A stretch of 64,000 nucleotides of DNA from Flavobacterium sp. ASW18X. Lineage in GTDB: Bacteria; Bacteroidota; Bacteroidia; Flavobacteriales; Flavobacteriaceae. Shown one piece after another: positions 1 through 10,944 of this stretch. The DNA lies in NCBI RefSeq assembly GCF_005144745.1, contig NZ_SWKK01000018.1, positions 1 to 64,000 on the forward strand, written 5' to 3'. Numbering within the stretch: position 1 is the first letter of the stretch; each line of letters starts with the position of its first letter. A model generated the notes under the pieces. That model ran no database searches and was not told the origin of the DNA. It saw only the letters and a list, made by a program, of their open reading frames with translations. The position numbers and the translations under genes are program-made.

Positions 1-163
<163 letters not shown>

Positions 164-326
164 TGTTCTTTAAAATATCTCGCGATACCCTTAGAACCCC
201 AATTCCTTGACGTCAAAATGGTAATTCTCTTTACGCTGTCGTTTCTTCAATATGTCCAATGAACTTCTTTCATTTTTGCTCGAAAACCTCTAGGCTTTCT
301 CCGCTGCCTTATCGGCTAAGCGGCTG

Positions 327-356
327 CAAATGTACAACTGTTTTTTAAACTGGCAA
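327..356 (-). promoter_or_regulatory. rRNA promoter P1 (proximal)
   Basis: On the minus strand, TTG (plus 354-356) is followed after 19 bases by TACATTTG (plus 327-334). This matches the Bacteroidota sigma-ABfA consensus of TTG, then about 19 bases, then TAnnTTTG. It is the copy nearest the 16S gene and is followed by GCAGCC. Confidence 0.85.
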
Positions 357-467
357 GCTTTTTTTTTTAAAAAAATTTATTTTCTTTTTTCTCGCCAAAA
401 ACAAGATGTGAATGAACTTTGCTGTTCCTTCAAAACTAAACCCGTAAGCTTCGTTTTTCCGGGGCTG

Positions 468-498
468 CAAATCTACAACCGTTTTTTTTAATTGGCAA
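468..498 (-). promoter_or_regulatory. rRNA promoter P2 (middle)
   Basis: On the minus strand, TTG (plus 496-498) is followed after 20 bases by TAGATTTG (plus 468-475). The sequence around it is a near copy of P1, including TTGCCA, the A-rich spacer, GTTGTA and GCAGCC downstream. Confidence 0.83.
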
Positions 499-602
499 GG
501 TTTTTTTGAAACTTTTTTTTAAGCTACCCGCTTTAAAAAACAATATGTCAATGAGCTTCTTTTCTCATCCCCTTAACAACTATACCGCTGTTTTTCGGGC
601 TG

Positions 603-635
603 CAAACATACTACCCTTTTCCTTTATTATCCTAA
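603..635 (-). promoter_or_regulatory. rRNA promoter P3 (distal, weaker -33)
   Basis: On the minus strand, TATGTTTG (plus 603-610) is followed by GCAGCCCG as in P1 and P2. No TTG sits at the expected place; the nearest match is TTA at plus 633-635, 22 bases away. It may therefore be a weaker or diverged copy. Confidence 0.6.
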
Positions 636-714
636 CTTTTTATCGCCTTTTTTTAACCTTTTTTGGAAAGTGATTGGTTTACAGTAAATTAAAATTGCAG
701 AAATATTAATTCAA

Positions 715-2742
715 CTATGAAAACAGGTTCCAAACTAATCCAAAACGGATAACAAAGTCCCTGTAGGGATAATTAGGAGCGGCATAATATTGATATTCTT
801 TTGACCAAATAGTATTTAAATGTTCGGCTTTTAAGAACAATCTGGTTTGCCTAACCTTTGCATTGATAAAGAAATCTAACAATGGATAACCTCCTATTTC
901 TTCTATATTTTGTGTGTAGAACTCTCCAAGTAGTGGTTGATAGCCATCCATATGATAATTGGAAAAGTATTTAAAAGTTACTCCCGTTTGCATAAACATG
1001 GCTTTTTTAAACATATCACTGGAAAAATATAAGGTATTTCTAGTTACAAATTCTGGAACATTAAAAACAGGGTTTTCTTGAGATACCTTTTGATACATTA
1101 CCGTATTATCTAATGCCCACTTTTTATATTTAAATTCCTTATTATATTTTGCCTTTAGGTAGGTAATTGAATTTTCTTCTTGTAAAGCGGTAACAAATGT
1201 ATCTTGTAAACCTGCCTCTAAATCTTCCTCCGTAGGCTCTCCTTGAATACCAAAATAGGCATGGTTATCCACTGAAGAATAATCTAGGCTTAGATTTCCA
1301 AACCAATCTGAATTGAAACCTCCATGTATGGTTTTAACCTGTTCCCGATTAAAGGTATCCGTATTATTCCAGTTAAAATTTGCATAATCACTCTGATACA
1401 AGAGAAAGTTGTAATTAGGCATTTTAGAACTGATAAAAACCCCACCATTTAATTGATGGTTTTCTGAAAGTCTTATTTTGACACCGGCATCTATTAAATT
1501 TCCTGTTAACCTTCCCGACATGGTGTATCTTACCTTACCAAAAATATCTAGCGCTCCTAAACTATTATTGTAATCCCCCACAATACCAATTTCGTCTCCT
1601 TTTAGTTGTGCAGGAATAGTACCGGCTTCTGTTATTAAAATACTCCCTAATGCATAATCATACGAAAACATAGAAGCACCTATAGAGAGTCTTCCTAGTG
1701 TTGCACTAGAAAAATCTGCGGTTACCCTATTATATGTAGTTCTTAAAGTAGCCTTATCATCAATTGGCGTATCATACAATTCGCTCCCTAAAAAAGCGAC
1801 TCCTGCGGTCTGTACAAATTGATAGTATTTGGTTTCATAATTAAATTGGTGGCCTATAGCTAAAAGTGTTGACCTAGATTTTATACTGTCTCGCTTAGGA
1901 CGTACTAAATTAAATTGATGATCTAAAAAATACCTCTTACCCACTATATTATTACTAGCATTGGCATAACGCAAATCTATCCTGGAACGATCTAAAAGGT
2001 TTGGATCACCAGACTCAAACTGTAATTCTTTATTTGCTAACCCTCCACTTTCTTCTCCTTCTAAATCTTGGGCCGTAAAATGCCCCCTTATCCAATACCT
2101 ATTATTTAACGTTCTATAATTAAAAGTAGCCCTAAATCTACCCGCTTGCGTTTGCTCATAGTCGTACTTACCCAATGAGCGCATTCCTGTATAGGCTACC
2201 GAAGCATTAAATCTTGGTGATGTATTGAGTGTCAACATCGCATCTAACAACTGCCCGCGTTCCATTGTAGTTTTAAAAAATAGCTCTGTTAGCGGCGTTG
2301 CAACATTGTAGTAATTAACATCTTCTACTTCTAGATATCCTATATTTCTAGAACGCGCTCCTATTTTAGGATACAAATCGAAACTAGTGACACTTTTGCC
2401 TAATTGGTTGTATGCTTGCCCTATATTTGCAAAAGACATCAACTCAAAATCATCTCTTCTCAAATAGTTAAACTTGTACTCTTTTTTTATGGTGAGACTG
2501 GTATCTAAGATAATAGTATCCCGTGCAAGGGTTATAATTTTATAATTAGCAATCGTTACTTCTTGAACATCCTCTTTTTTTGTTTTCTTTTTTTTCTGCC
2601 CAAGACTGTCTTTGACAATCCCTCTTTCAGGTATTTCCTTGTTATCTATTGGTAATTTATTTGGTAGCGGTTTTGTTTGTCCCGTTACCGAAATAGAAAT
2701 TGCTAATACAAAAAAGGCAGTTAAGAGCTTGTTCAACTTCAT
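715..2742 (-). CDS. putative porin (Bacteroidota beta-barrel family)
   Basis: The 675-residue protein has a signal peptide (residues 1-21, ending at VTGQ) followed by a lysine-rich linker near residues 48-56. The rest is rich in alternating aromatic and polar residues typical of outer-membrane beta-strands, and the chain ends in a phenylalanine-serine after a terminal strand. The motif region with LMSFANIGQAYN and the overall length fit the Bacteroidota putative-porin family (Porin_10/DUF4289), predicted to form an outer-membrane barrel. Substrate is unknown. It is a single gene transcribed towards the rRNA leader; a TACCTTTG element lies just upstream of its start. No terminator hairpin is evident after its stop. 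Confidence 0.82.
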   Translation of the reverse strand: MKLNKLLTAFFVLAISISVTGQTKPLPNKLPIDNKEIPERGIVKDSLGQKKKKTKKEDVQEVTIANYKIITLARDTIILDTSLTIKKEYKFNYLRRDDFELMSFANIGQAYNQLGKSVTSFDLYPKIGARSRNIGYLEVEDVNYYNVATPLTELFFKTTMERGQLLDAMLTLNTSPRFNASVAYTGMRSLGKYDYEQTQAGRFRATFNYRTLNNRYWIRGHFTAQDLEGEESGGLANKELQFESGDPNLLDRSRIDLRYANASNNIVGKRYFLDHQFNLVRPKRDSIKSRSTLLAIGHQFNYETKYYQFVQTAGVAFLGSELYDTPIDDKATLRTTYNRVTADFSSATLGRLSIGASMFSYDYALGSILITEAGTIPAQLKGDEIGIVGDYNNSLGALDIFGKVRYTMSGRLTGNLIDAGVKIRLSENHQLNGGVFISSKMPNYNFLLYQSDYANFNWNNTDTFNREQVKTIHGGFNSDWFGNLSLDYSSVDNHAYFGIQGEPTEEDLEAGLQDTFVTALQEENSITYLKAKYNKEFKYKKWALDNTVMYQKVSQENPVFNVPEFVTRNTLYFSSDMFKKAMFMQTGVTFKYFSNYHMDGYQPLLGEFYTQNIEEIGGYPLLDFFINAKVRQTRLFLKAEHLNTIWSKEYQYYAAPNYPYRDFVIRFGLVWNLFS

Positions 2743-2759
2743 CCGTTTAAATTGGATTT

Positions 2760-2767
2760 CAAAGGTA
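2760..2767 (-). promoter_or_regulatory. -7 promoter element of the porin gene
   Basis: The reverse complement reads TACCTTTG, matching TAnnTTTG, 18 bases before the start codon of the porin gene. No TTG is found at the right distance upstream, so only the -7 part is well supported. Confidence 0.5.
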
Positions 2768-2895
2768 ATTTTTTCGTTTTTAATAAAAAGCTAAAATTCT
2801 CCTAGCAAAAAGGTGCAGTTCAACGATGCCTTTAAATTCTTAACAAAATATGTGGTAAGTTTTAAGTAATTTACCGACCATTTTAATAAAAAATT

Positions 2896-5800
2896 ATGAA
2901 AAGAAAGTTACTCCTGCTCTTCACTTTATTGACAGGCTTAGCGAATGCACAGTTTAATGAAAGTGCTCCTTGGATGACAGAAAGTCAAAACCTCAAGACT
3001 CTTCCCAAACAAAAGAATTCTACAATTCTTACTAAACAAAAATCATTTAAAGAGATTCGTTCTAATTTCAATGAATATTGGATAAATAAAGATTACAAGA
3101 TTAAGGGTAGTGGCTATAAACCCTTTAAAAGGTGGGAAAACTACTGGTATTATCAGTTAGATGAAAATGGTAAGTTACCCAGCCCGAATGATTTACTGCT
3201 TTCTTATGAGAAAAAGAGAACTATTAGTTTAGCCACTTTAAACCCTACAAGCAGTTGGCTGCCCATTGGCCCTAACAGACCTGGAACCTTGTCAGGTAGT
3301 TTACCTGGAACTGGAAGAATAAATGCAATAGCCGTTGACCCTAACGATTCTAATATCTGGTATGCTGGAGCACCAGCGGGGGGTATATGGAAATCTTTAA
3401 ATGCAGGTCAAAGCTGGACTAATTTATTTGATGATTTCTTGCAGATTGGCGTTTCTGGTATTGCTATTGACCCACAGAATTCTAATATAATATATATTGC
3501 CACTGGCGATGACGATGCTGCTGATTCCTTTAGTATTGGCGTCTATAAATCCATAGACGGGGGTATAACTTGGAACGCAACTGCTCTGAGTGCAGAAAAC
3601 GATGAAACTTGGGGTAATAATAGATTAATGAGTGAAATTCAAGTAGACCCTACAAACTCTAACATTATTTGGGTCGCCACATCCTTTGGTTTGTATAAAT
3701 CTGAAGATGCTGGTATTTCTTGGGAGAATAAACAATCTGGAAACATTACTGATTTTAGAATGAAACCAGGTGATAGCAACACTATTTATGCAATTTCAAA
3801 TTCATCGTATTACAAAACAACCAACGGTAACGATTTTGTGCAAATTGAGGATATTCTTCCTGCCAGTTCAGGTAGAAGAGTTTTAGACGTTTCTCCTGCC
3901 AACCCTGAAGTCTTGTATATTCTAACGGCGGATACTGCTCCGGGGTATGAATTTCAAGGTTTATACAAATCCGTGGATAGCGGCGAAACATTTACTGCAT
4001 CCAACAATACAGAAAATATAATGGAATCGAACCAAGCATGGTTCGATTTGGCAATATCTATTGACCCCACAGATGAAAATGTATTGTATACTGGTTGTTT
4101 AAATATTTGGAAGAGTACCAACGGCGGTAATACTTTCTCTAGACTTAACCAGTGGTTCACCAACAACGCTAGATATACTCATGCAGATATACACACGCTG
4201 AAATTTTTTAATAATCAGCTCTTTGTTGGTTCAGATGGCGGACTATATATTTCTGATAATAACGGGGTTTCCTTTGAAGATAAAACAGGAAATATGGGCA
4301 TAACCCAGTTCTATAGACTATCTACAGGAAAAAATGACATTACAAGACTGGCTGGAGGCACACAAGACAATGCTGGTTTTGTGGCGACAAATGAATCTTG
4401 GAATGTTTATACGGGAGGTGACGGAATGGATTACGAAGTAGACCCGAGCAATAAAGAAATAGTATATGGTTTTACACAGTTTGGAGATAATTTTTTTATC
4501 ACCAATAATGCAGGACAATCTGTTGCTTTCATAGGCAGACCAGATGAAGATAACGGTCCTAATAATCAAAAAAATTGGATAACACCATTAGCGGTAGATT
4601 TAAACGGTAATGTTTTTGCTGGTTTTTACAAGGCTTTATTCAAATTAGAGAATGGCGCATGGGTAAAATGGTCTAATGAATTCGGATCTAATTATTTGGA
4701 TGATGTAGAAATAGACCCCAATAATCCACAAATAATTTATGTTGCCGATGAAGATTTTGTATATCGAAGTGAAGATGGTGGTCAAAATTTTAGTGCTTTC
4801 AATCGTTTTGATGGTATCGTTTCAGATATAGCTATCAACCAAAACGATGGGTCTGCCATTTATGCCACTACTTCATTTAGAGTTGGCACTGCACAAAGCA
4901 ACCAAACGTCAGGGCAAGCAGGCACACGTGGAGTGTTTAAAGTGGCCGTTAACGCTAATGGGGACCCTGGACCCGAGGAAGACTTAACCTTGAATTTAAC
5001 CGATGATTTTGCTTTCCTATCCATTGCACACCAAGGTAGACACACTGAAAATCCCATTTACGTGGGCACCAATGTTGGTGTTTTTAGATTAGACGAAAGC
5101 TTATCTGAATGGGAAGCCTATGATAATGACCTACCGAGTGTGGCTATAAGTGATTTAGAGATTAGCTTAGATGATGAAGTAATTGTGGCTTCTACTTATG
5201 GAAGAGGTGCATTTAAAAGCCCACTACCCATACAAACACCTGAAAATGATGTGAGAATAGCCCAATTGACTCCCGTAACAAATTCAGTCCTTTGTGGAGA
5301 AATATTCCCCATGGCCACAATTGAAAATAAAGGTCTTAATGAAATTACAACCATCAACATAACCTACAATTATAATTCTGAAAACACTTCAGAATTTACA
5401 TGGAATGGTAATTTAGAGAGTGGTTCTACCATAGAAATCGCATTGCCTTCTACTACTAATTTGCCTTTTGGAGCAAATACGTTAAACATAACAGCTACCA
5501 TACCCAACGATGCCTTTAGTGAAAACAATAATTATAGTAGCACTTTTATCTACTCTAATTTTGCTTCTGGAGACCAACTATATGATTTTGAATCAGACTC
5601 AACTTCCTTAATTGGATTAAATGGTGACGGGACAGAAAGTTTATGGCAAAGAGGAGTTCCTACAGGAAACTTATTAAATTCAGTTTCTTCAGGCTCGAAC
5701 GCAATGGCAACTAATCTTCAAGGAAACCACCCAGATGCAACAATAGCCTATCTAATTAGTGGTTGCTATGAGCTATCATCCATATTAGCTCCAGTTCTAA

Positions 5801-7200
5801 AATTTAATATGGCTTATGATTTGGAATTAAATTTTGATATAGTTTACGTAGAATATTCAACAGATTCTGGTAACAATTGGAATGTGCTTGGCAATATTAA
5901 TAGTGAACCCAACTGGTATAGTAGCAATAGAACCAACGCAACTTCAGGTGCGGAAGATGATTGTCAAAATTGTCCAGGAGCACAATGGACCGGCACCAAT
6001 GCAGCAATGACAGAATACGCATACGATTTTGAGCTTAACGCTGCTGCTGGAGAAACCGATTTAACTAATGAAGACAATATTATTTTTAGAATCGTTTTTC
6101 AATCCGACCCATCAGTGAATCAAGAAGGCGTGGTTATTGACGATTTTATAGTTACTGGTTTTCAAGATGATGATGATGACGACAACGACGGAATTCTAGA
6201 TATTAACGACAATTGCCCTCTTATTGCAAATGCTGATCAATTAGATACTGATAATGATGGATTTGGTGATGTTTGTGACGATGACGATGATAATGACGGT
6301 ATATTAGATGTGAATGACAATTGCCCTCTTGTACCGAACACCAATCAGTTAGATGATGATAATGACGGATTAGGAAACTCCTGTGATGAGGATAGCGATA
6401 ATGATGGTGTTATTAATGCACTAGATTTATGCGATAACACCCCTCTTGATGCGGTTGTAGACGTAAACGGGTGTGAAATATTTTCGCTACCGCAAAACAA
6501 TTTTCTAATTAGCACAAACGGTGAAACTTGCGCTTCCAAAAACAACGCGTTTATAACTATAAGTGCAGTTGAAGCATTAGATTATACGGCAACTTTGACG
6601 AATTTAAATAGTACAGAGTCTATTCAGTTCACGGATACTATTCAATTTGAAAACTTAGCTGCAGGGAATTACACCTTATGCATTACAGTAAGCGGCATAG
6701 AAGAATATGAACAATGTTACGAATTATCTTTAGGGGAACCACAAAATCTTGATGTAGATGCAACTATTAATTCATTAGATAAAAAGGTAACCTTAAATAT
6801 GAATGGCGGAAAGATTTATTTTATTCAAATTAATGGTAAAAACTTTGAAACGAGACAGTCATCAATAACATTACCTCTGGAGCGTACAATTAATGAAATT
6901 ATAGTTAAAACAGATATTGACTGTCAAGGAACGTTTCAACAAACCATAAAACTAGACAATAGCATCTTACTATATCCAAACCCAATTGGTGATGAAATGC
7001 TAAACATTTTAATAAGTCAAAATTTAAACACCGAGTTTTTTGTTTCTATTTATGCCTCTAGCGGTCAATCTGTTTACCATAAAAAGCATAAAAAAGAAGG
7101 AGATTTTCAATTAGATTTATCTAACCTTTCTAAAGGAATTTATTTAATTACTATTAAAGACAATAACAATTCCTTTCAATATAAAATTATAAAGAAATGA
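2896..7200 (+). CDS. T9SS-exported beta-propeller protein with thrombospondin type 3 repeats
   Basis: The 1434-residue protein starts with a signal peptide ending at ANAQ. Residues about 115-790 contain repeated sortilin/BNR-type blades, seen as recurring phrases such as [28 protein letters not shown] and [13 protein letters not shown] middle region about 800-1085 resembles adhesion and jelly-roll modules. Residues about 1088-1195 are aspartate-rich calcium-binding type 3 repeats ([13 protein letters not shown] and similar). The last 75 residues ([12 protein letters not shown] to the lysine-rich end) form a T9SS type A sorting domain. It is likely secreted and anchored on the cell surface by T9SS. 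It heads a three-gene operon and overlaps the next gene by four bases (ATGA). Ligand unknown. Confidence 0.85.
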   Translation: MKRKLLLLFTLLTGLANAQFNESAPWMTESQNLKTLPKQKNSTILTKQKSFKEIRSNFNEYWINKDYKIKGSGYKPFKRWENYWYYQLDENGKLPSPNDLLLSYEKKRTISLATLNPTSSWLPIGPNRPGTLSGSLPGTGRINAIAVDPNDSNIWYAGAPAGGIWKSLNAGQSWTNLFDDFLQIGVSGIAIDPQNSNIIYIATGDDDAADSFSIGVYKSIDGGITWNATALSAENDETWGNNRLMSEIQVDPTNSNIIWVATSFGLYKSEDAGISWENKQSGNITDFRMKPGDSNTIYAISNSSYYKTTNGNDFVQIEDILPASSGRRVLDVSPANPEVLYILTADTAPGYEFQGLYKSVDSGETFTASNNTENIMESNQAWFDLAISIDPTDENVLYTGCLNIWKSTNGGNTFSRLNQWFTNNARYTHADIHTLKFFNNQLFVGSDGGLYISDNNGVSFEDKTGNMGITQFYRLSTGKNDITRLAGGTQDNAGFVATNESWNVYTGGDGMDYEVDPSNKEIVYGFTQFGDNFFITNNAGQSVAFIGRPDEDNGPNNQKNWITPLAVDLNGNVFAGFYKALFKLENGAWVKWSNEFGSNYLDDVEIDPNNPQIIYVADEDFVYRSEDGGQNFSAFNRFDGIVSDIAINQNDGSAIYATTSFRVGTAQSNQTSGQAGTRGVFKVAVNANGDPGPEEDLTLNLTDDFAFLSIAHQGRHTENPIYVGTNVGVFRLDESLSEWEAYDNDLPSVAISDLEISLDDEVIVASTYGRGAFKSPLPIQTPENDVRIAQLTPVTNSVLCGEIFPMATIENKGLNEITTINITYNYNSENTSEFTWNGNLESGSTIEIALPSTTNLPFGANTLNITATIPNDAFSENNNYSSTFIYSNFASGDQLYDFESDSTSLIGLNGDGTESLWQRGVPTGNLLNSVSSGSNAMATNLQGNHPDATIAYLISGCYELSSILAPVLKFNMAYDLELNFDIVYVEYSTDSGNNWNVLGNINSEPNWYSSNRTNATSGAEDDCQNCPGAQWTGTNAAMTEYAYDFELNAAAGETDLTNEDNIIFRIVFQSDPSVNQEGVVIDDFIVTGFQDDDDDDNDGILDINDNCPLIANADQLDTDNDGFGDVCDDDDDNDGILDVNDNCPLVPNTNQLDDDNDGLGNSCDEDSDNDGVINALDLCDNTPLDAVVDVNGCEIFSLPQNNFLISTNGETCASKNNAFITISAVEALDYTATLTNLNSTESIQFTDTIQFENLAAGNYTLCITVSGIEEYEQCYELSLGEPQNLDVDATINSLDKKVTLNMNGGKIYFIQINGKNFETRQSSITLPLERTINEIIVKTDIDCQGTFQQTIKLDNSILLYPNPIGDEMLNILISQNLNTEFFVSIYASSGQSVYHKKHKKEGDFQLDLSNLSKGIYLITIKDNNNSFQYKIIKK

Positions 7201-7910
7201 AATTAAAAAACATATTCTTCACAAGCCTAACAACTTTTATTTTACTATACGCATGCGGGGGTTCTGATGGGGGACCAACTCAAGAAGAACCAGAGGTAAT
7301 AGTACCTCCTAGCCCTAGCAATCTAATTTTTCCAGAGAACAATACAGAATGTAATACAGGAGAAATTTTGAATGACACACAAAGTAGGGTTAATTTTCAA
7401 TGGACCGCATCCGAAAATACGGACACTTATGAAATAAACATTATTAACCTAAATACCAATAATGTTCAAAAATCTACAAGTATTGCCAACCAAACTGATG
7501 TAAACCTATTAAGAGGTGTACCTTATGAATGGTATGTTATTTCAAAGGCCAATAGCACCAATGAAACGGCAGAAAGTTCTCGTTTTCGTTTTTACAACGA
7601 AGGAATTGGCGTTCAAGATTATGCTCCTTTTCCTGCAGTTGCCATAAAACCAACCAGAGGACAAACAGTATTTACTACTTCTGACATACAATTAGAATGG
7701 AGTTCTAGTGATTTGGAAGATGATGAATTAACGTATGAAGTTTATTTAGGAACCAACCCAGAAAATATTAATCTTATACTAACAACAACAGAAAATACAA
7801 CTGAATCTATTAACTTAGAGGAAAATACCACTTATTACTGGCGAATAAAAACTATAGACCAAAGTAATAATACAAGTATTTCTGAATTATTTGAATTTAA
7901 AATCAATTAA
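7197..7910 (+). CDS. lipoprotein with fibronectin type III-like domains
   Basis: The 237-residue protein has a lipobox (LLYAC) with the acylated cysteine at residue 20, followed by a Gly-Ser-Asp-rich tether and a Pro-rich linker. Two repeated modules follow, about residues 37-130 and 140-237. Each ends in a strand pattern with [10 protein letters not shown] or [10 protein letters not shown], typical of fibronectin type III folds. It starts inside the stop codon of the large T9SS protein, implying translational coupling and a shared surface function. The specific partner is not known. Confidence 0.7.
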   Translation: MKLKNIFFTSLTTFILLYACGGSDGGPTQEEPEVIVPPSPSNLIFPENNTECNTGEILNDTQSRVNFQWTASENTDTYEINIINLNTNNVQKSTSIANQTDVNLLRGVPYEWYVISKANSTNETAESSRFRFYNEGIGVQDYAPFPAVAIKPTRGQTVFTTSDIQLEWSSSDLEDDELTYEVYLGTNPENINLILTTTENTTESINLEENTTYYWRIKTIDQSNNTSISELFEFKIN

Positions 7911-7915
7911 AGAAT

Positions 7916-8584
7916 ATGATAAAAAAAACATTACGCAACTTAAGCATAATACTATCCATTATTAGTTTTAGTGGTTACAGCCAAATGACCTTAGATTTAC
8001 CAACGGATTATGTGAGAAATCAAGTGTTTAACGTGAACGGTCTTACAAACGGCAATAACTACGATGGTTCTCCATATTTATATACATCATTTGTAACAAG
8101 TATTATAAAAAACAAAATGAATACTTATCAAGTACCAACAAGATTTAATACCTATAACAACACTTTTGAATTAAAACTAGCTGATCAAATAAGTACATTA
8201 AAAAAAGAAGAATATCAGGAAATTAATGTTGACAATCATACATATATAGCATACCAATACAAGAATGAGCCAACATATTTTGAAGTGCTTTCTAGTGGAA
8301 GCCATACGCTTTTGGCCTTACGTAAAACTAATTTTATAGAAAGTAAAGCAGCAACTACAACATATGGCACGGATAAACCCGCGAGATTTAGTCCTTCAAC
8401 AACATATTTTTACTTCAAAGAAAACAGCAAGAACATTAAGGAATTAAAGCTTAAAAAGAAAGAAGTTCTAAATATTTTCGATAGTAAAAAAAATATGAAC
8501 TTATTTTTTAAAGAAAATAAGATAAATCTAAAAAAAGAAACCGACCTTATTAAACTATTTTCTTATAGCAATAAAAAAGTTTAA
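7916..8584 (+). CDS. exported protein of unknown function, third gene of the operon
   Basis: The 222-residue protein has an N-terminal signal peptide (residues 1-22, ending GYSQ). I do not recognise a family. The mature part has an early motif YVRNQVFNVNGLTNGNNYDGSPYLY and a very lysine-rich C-terminal third (residues 165-222). It lies 5 bases after the preceding lipoprotein gene and before a strong terminator, so it belongs to the operon of the T9SS propeller. Its likely location is the periplasm or the cell surface. Confidence 0.6.
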   Translation: MIKKTLRNLSIILSIISFSGYSQMTLDLPTDYVRNQVFNVNGLTNGNNYDGSPYLYTSFVTSIIKNKMNTYQVPTRFNTYNNTFELKLADQISTLKKEEYQEINVDNHTYIAYQYKNEPTYFEVLSSGSHTLLALRKTNFIESKAATTTYGTDKPARFSPSTTYFYFKENSKNIKELKLKKKEVLNIFDSKKNMNLFFKENKINLKKETDLIKLFSYSNKKV

Positions 8585-8616
8585 TATTTCTCTCTTTAAA
8601 AATAACTACTTAAAAT

Positions 8617-8653
8617 AAAAAAGCCCCTCTAATTTATAATTGAGGGGCTTTTT
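8617..8653. terminator. bidirectional rho-independent terminator
   Basis: A 12-base stem, AAAAAGCCCCTC pairing with GAGGGGCTTTTT, closes a loop of about 12 bases. It lies between two convergent operons and carries T runs in both directions. Confidence 0.9.
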
Positions 8654-8679
8654 AACTTATTGTAACACTGAAAAGATCA

Positions 8680-9525
8680 TTACAACTTAGTCAACTTAAT
8701 TGTGATTTGAACAGGTCCGCCACAGCCACCTGCACCATCTACATCATCTGTCCAATTTATTAAAATCTCTGAATCATCTGCACTATCATAAATCGCATTA
8801 ACCTCAGGAGAACCAACCACGATACTACCGCCACAACCAACGCCTGTATCAACGCCAGAAGGAACAACTACTTCTCCACAAATTAAACTAAATGTCCAGG
8901 TATATGGTCCAAATCCTCCAAAAGCATCATATAAACCCGACGAGAATTGTCTATCAGCAACAGTTGCGCCTTGAGTTAACGTAACTGTACCTGACTGAAA
9001 TGTTTCAACACCAAATATTCCAGTAGTAACGGTTGTTAACTCATAATCCCCTAAAAAGGTCGCACCATCTTCAAAAGGACAAAACCTAAATAAATTGATT
9101 CTGTGTTGCAATCTTCCGGTAGTTGGATTGTCTAAAATAGCACCTTCTACTGAATCTAAATTCAAAACAACTTGGGTTTGACCTGTCTCAGGTATTTCAT
9201 TAAAATTACCAAATACCTTTACAGTTGCAACAAACTCTCCAGCTGGTATAACCAAAGTACTCTGGTCGATTGTATACTCAGACGGATTTGCTGTAGATTC
9301 CTCATCAATGCTAACAACTACAGTTCTATCAACATCGGATACCGTTGATACTCCTACTAAAACTTCTGTGAAACTCTCACCTGAATCATCGACAGGATAA
9401 GTTTGTACCGTTCTATTAAATGCTGCTAACGCAGCACCATTATTTACATCATATATTGGTCCTTCTGTGCTATCACAAGAAGCTAAGGCTAAAACCAGAC
9501 CAAAGATTAATACTATTTTTTTCAT
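8680..9525 (-). CDS. SusCD-associated lipoprotein, Calx-beta-like
   Basis: The 281-residue protein has a lipobox (LALASC) with cysteine at 17. Residues about 25-135 have the strand pattern of a Calx-beta/DUF1735-like domain, with DVDRTVVVSIDEES and SEYTIDQSTLVIPAGEF. The second half has four cysteines and glycine-rich segments (VGCGGS, GAGGCGG) of unknown fold. It follows the SusD gene by 12 bases and is the last gene of the SusC-SusD operon. It is probably a surface-exposed ligand-binding accessory in the way SusE/SusF are. Substrate is not deducible. Confidence 0.65.
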   Translation of the reverse strand: MKKIVLIFGLVLALASCDSTEGPIYDVNNGAALAAFNRTVQTYPVDDSGESFTEVLVGVSTVSDVDRTVVVSIDEESTANPSEYTIDQSTLVIPAGEFVATVKVFGNFNEIPETGQTQVVLNLDSVEGAILDNPTTGRLQHRINLFRFCPFEDGATFLGDYELTTVTTGIFGVETFQSGTVTLTQGATVADRQFSSGLYDAFGGFGPYTWTFSLICGEVVVPSGVDTGVGCGGSIVVGSPEVNAIYDSADDSEILINWTDDVDGAGGCGGPVQITIKLTKL

Positions 9526-9537
9526 GTAATGTATATT

Positions 9538-10932
9538 TTAAGATCCGTAACCCGGATTCTGAACCATATTTTCGTTTGCATTTAATTCTGCCAAAGGAAT
9601 TGGTAAATTAAACCTGTAATCTGCGGCAGGTAAGTCACAGTTTCCAGTAGGGCAATCTCTTGCATCTCTAGTAATACCAATATTTAATACATTACGTAGC
9701 CTTCTTATATCTAAATATCTATGTCCTTCAAAAGCTAACTCAATTCTTCTTTCATCTAAAATTCCTGTTAGCGCATCATTTACGGAAGAATATACTGGAG
9801 CGGGAGTGTCTACCCCAAAACGGGCATCTCTAATTTCCTTAATGGTTTCACCTGCTCCTTCTAAGTCATTAGTTCTGGCTTGAGCTTCCGCCTTTATTAA
9901 ATACATTTCCGAAACTCTAAAGATTTTCAAATCGTTCAGGAATCCTGGTCCAGTATACTTACCGATTAAATGTGAATTGTTCTCAGGGTCACTACTATCT
10001 TCCCAAAAATTAACGTCATATCTAATATCCGCGGGATCAAGAGCATCATAAAGCCCATTAGACATCTCTAAGAATGGACCTGCACTACCTGTGAAGTAAT
10101 AATAACCTCCTACAGGAAAATTACCAGCCACCCTTCGAGCTTTTAATATTACCTCGGTATTATCAGAATCCGCAAATATGCCCTCGTACTCTCCCCTATT
10201 AGCTAAAGGATAAGCATCTATTAGTTCTTGAGCCTTTGTCAAAGCAACATCAAAATTTTCTAAATACAAGTTCATTCTTGCTTCCATTGCCGTTAGAGCG
10301 TCTTGATTCATGATAATATTACCATTTGTCCCGCTTAAAAATGTTCTAGCTTGGGCAATATCAGCATTGATTCCCGCAACAACCTCACCTACCGTATTTC
10401 TTGGTAACTCTTCTATTGTTACCACAAAATCCACGTAAGGAACTGCCAAAGAGCCATCATCCGTATAATCTGTTGAAAACCAAGTTAATAACTGAAAATG
10501 ACCAAACGCCCGCAATGCATATAACTGTCCAAGTATGTTATTAAACTCCGCTTGATCCTCAGCTTCTACCTCAATGGATTCTGAACCTTGTAACACTCTA
10601 TTTACAGAATTAATCATCCCGTAATTAGATGTCCAATGAGCACCAGACTCTCCACTTTGAGCATTTAAGTTAAAATTGTAAAAATTTATATACTGCCCAC
10701 CGTTATCAGCTCCTGGCTTAACTTCATCAGTCATGATATCAAATTGTAAATTCAATTCAGATGTCATGCCTGTATATGCAGCGTTTAATCCTTGTTGTAA
10801 ATTGTCTACGGTCTCAAAGGTGTTTTCATCTGATAGAAAACCAATTGGTGCAATTTCTAATTGTTCGTCACAACTAACAAATAGAACCACTGCCGCCAAT
10901 ACCGCACTGACTTTTTTATGTATTCTTTTCAT
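9538..10932 (-). CDS. RagB/SusD family nutrient-uptake lipoprotein
   Basis: The 464-residue protein has a signal peptide with lipobox (VLFVSC, cysteine 21) and the SusD fold markers: an N-terminal NLQQGLNAAYTGM helix, a TPR-like HFQLLTWFSTDY segment and the C-terminal LAFEGHRYLDIRR motif near residue 400. The ending, with LPIPLAELNANENMVQNPGYGS, is typical of the family. SusD caps the SusC barrel at the outer membrane and captures substrate. It sits 12 bases after the SusC gene. The substrate is not revealed by this locus, as no glycosidase or peptidase gene is adjacent. Confidence 0.92.
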   Translation of the reverse strand: MKRIHKKVSAVLAAVVLFVSCDEQLEIAPIGFLSDENTFETVDNLQQGLNAAYTGMTSELNLQFDIMTDEVKPGADNGGQYINFYNFNLNAQSGESGAHWTSNYGMINSVNRVLQGSESIEVEAEDQAEFNNILGQLYALRAFGHFQLLTWFSTDYTDDGSLAVPYVDFVVTIEELPRNTVGEVVAGINADIAQARTFLSGTNGNIIMNQDALTAMEARMNLYLENFDVALTKAQELIDAYPLANRGEYEGIFADSDNTEVILKARRVAGNFPVGGYYYFTGSAGPFLEMSNGLYDALDPADIRYDVNFWEDSSDPENNSHLIGKYTGPGFLNDLKIFRVSEMYLIKAEAQARTNDLEGAGETIKEIRDARFGVDTPAPVYSSVNDALTGILDERRIELAFEGHRYLDIRRLRNVLNIGITRDARDCPTGNCDLPAADYRFNLPIPLAELNANENMVQNPGYGS

Positions 10933-10944
10933 TATTTCTTTTTT

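Larger units (their letters stand above)
164..714 (-). other. rRNA operon leader, three repeated promoter/boxA-like units
   Basis: This 551-base stretch has no gene. Read on the minus strand towards 16S, it holds three copies of the same arrangement: a TAnnTTTGCAGCC promoter core followed about 50 to 80 bases later by a motif like GTTCATTGACATATTG. The boxA-like copies lie at 541-560, 402-420 and 248-270. Long A/T runs separate the units. The layout suggests tandem promoters feeding one rRNA operon, each with its own antitermination-type leader; the boxA role is inferred from resemblance to known boxA sequences. Confidence 0.7.

Noticed and set aside
2612-2794. Open frame on the plus strand over the start of the porin gene
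   Set aside because: It lies antisense to the well-supported porin start, with no signal and an unnatural composition.
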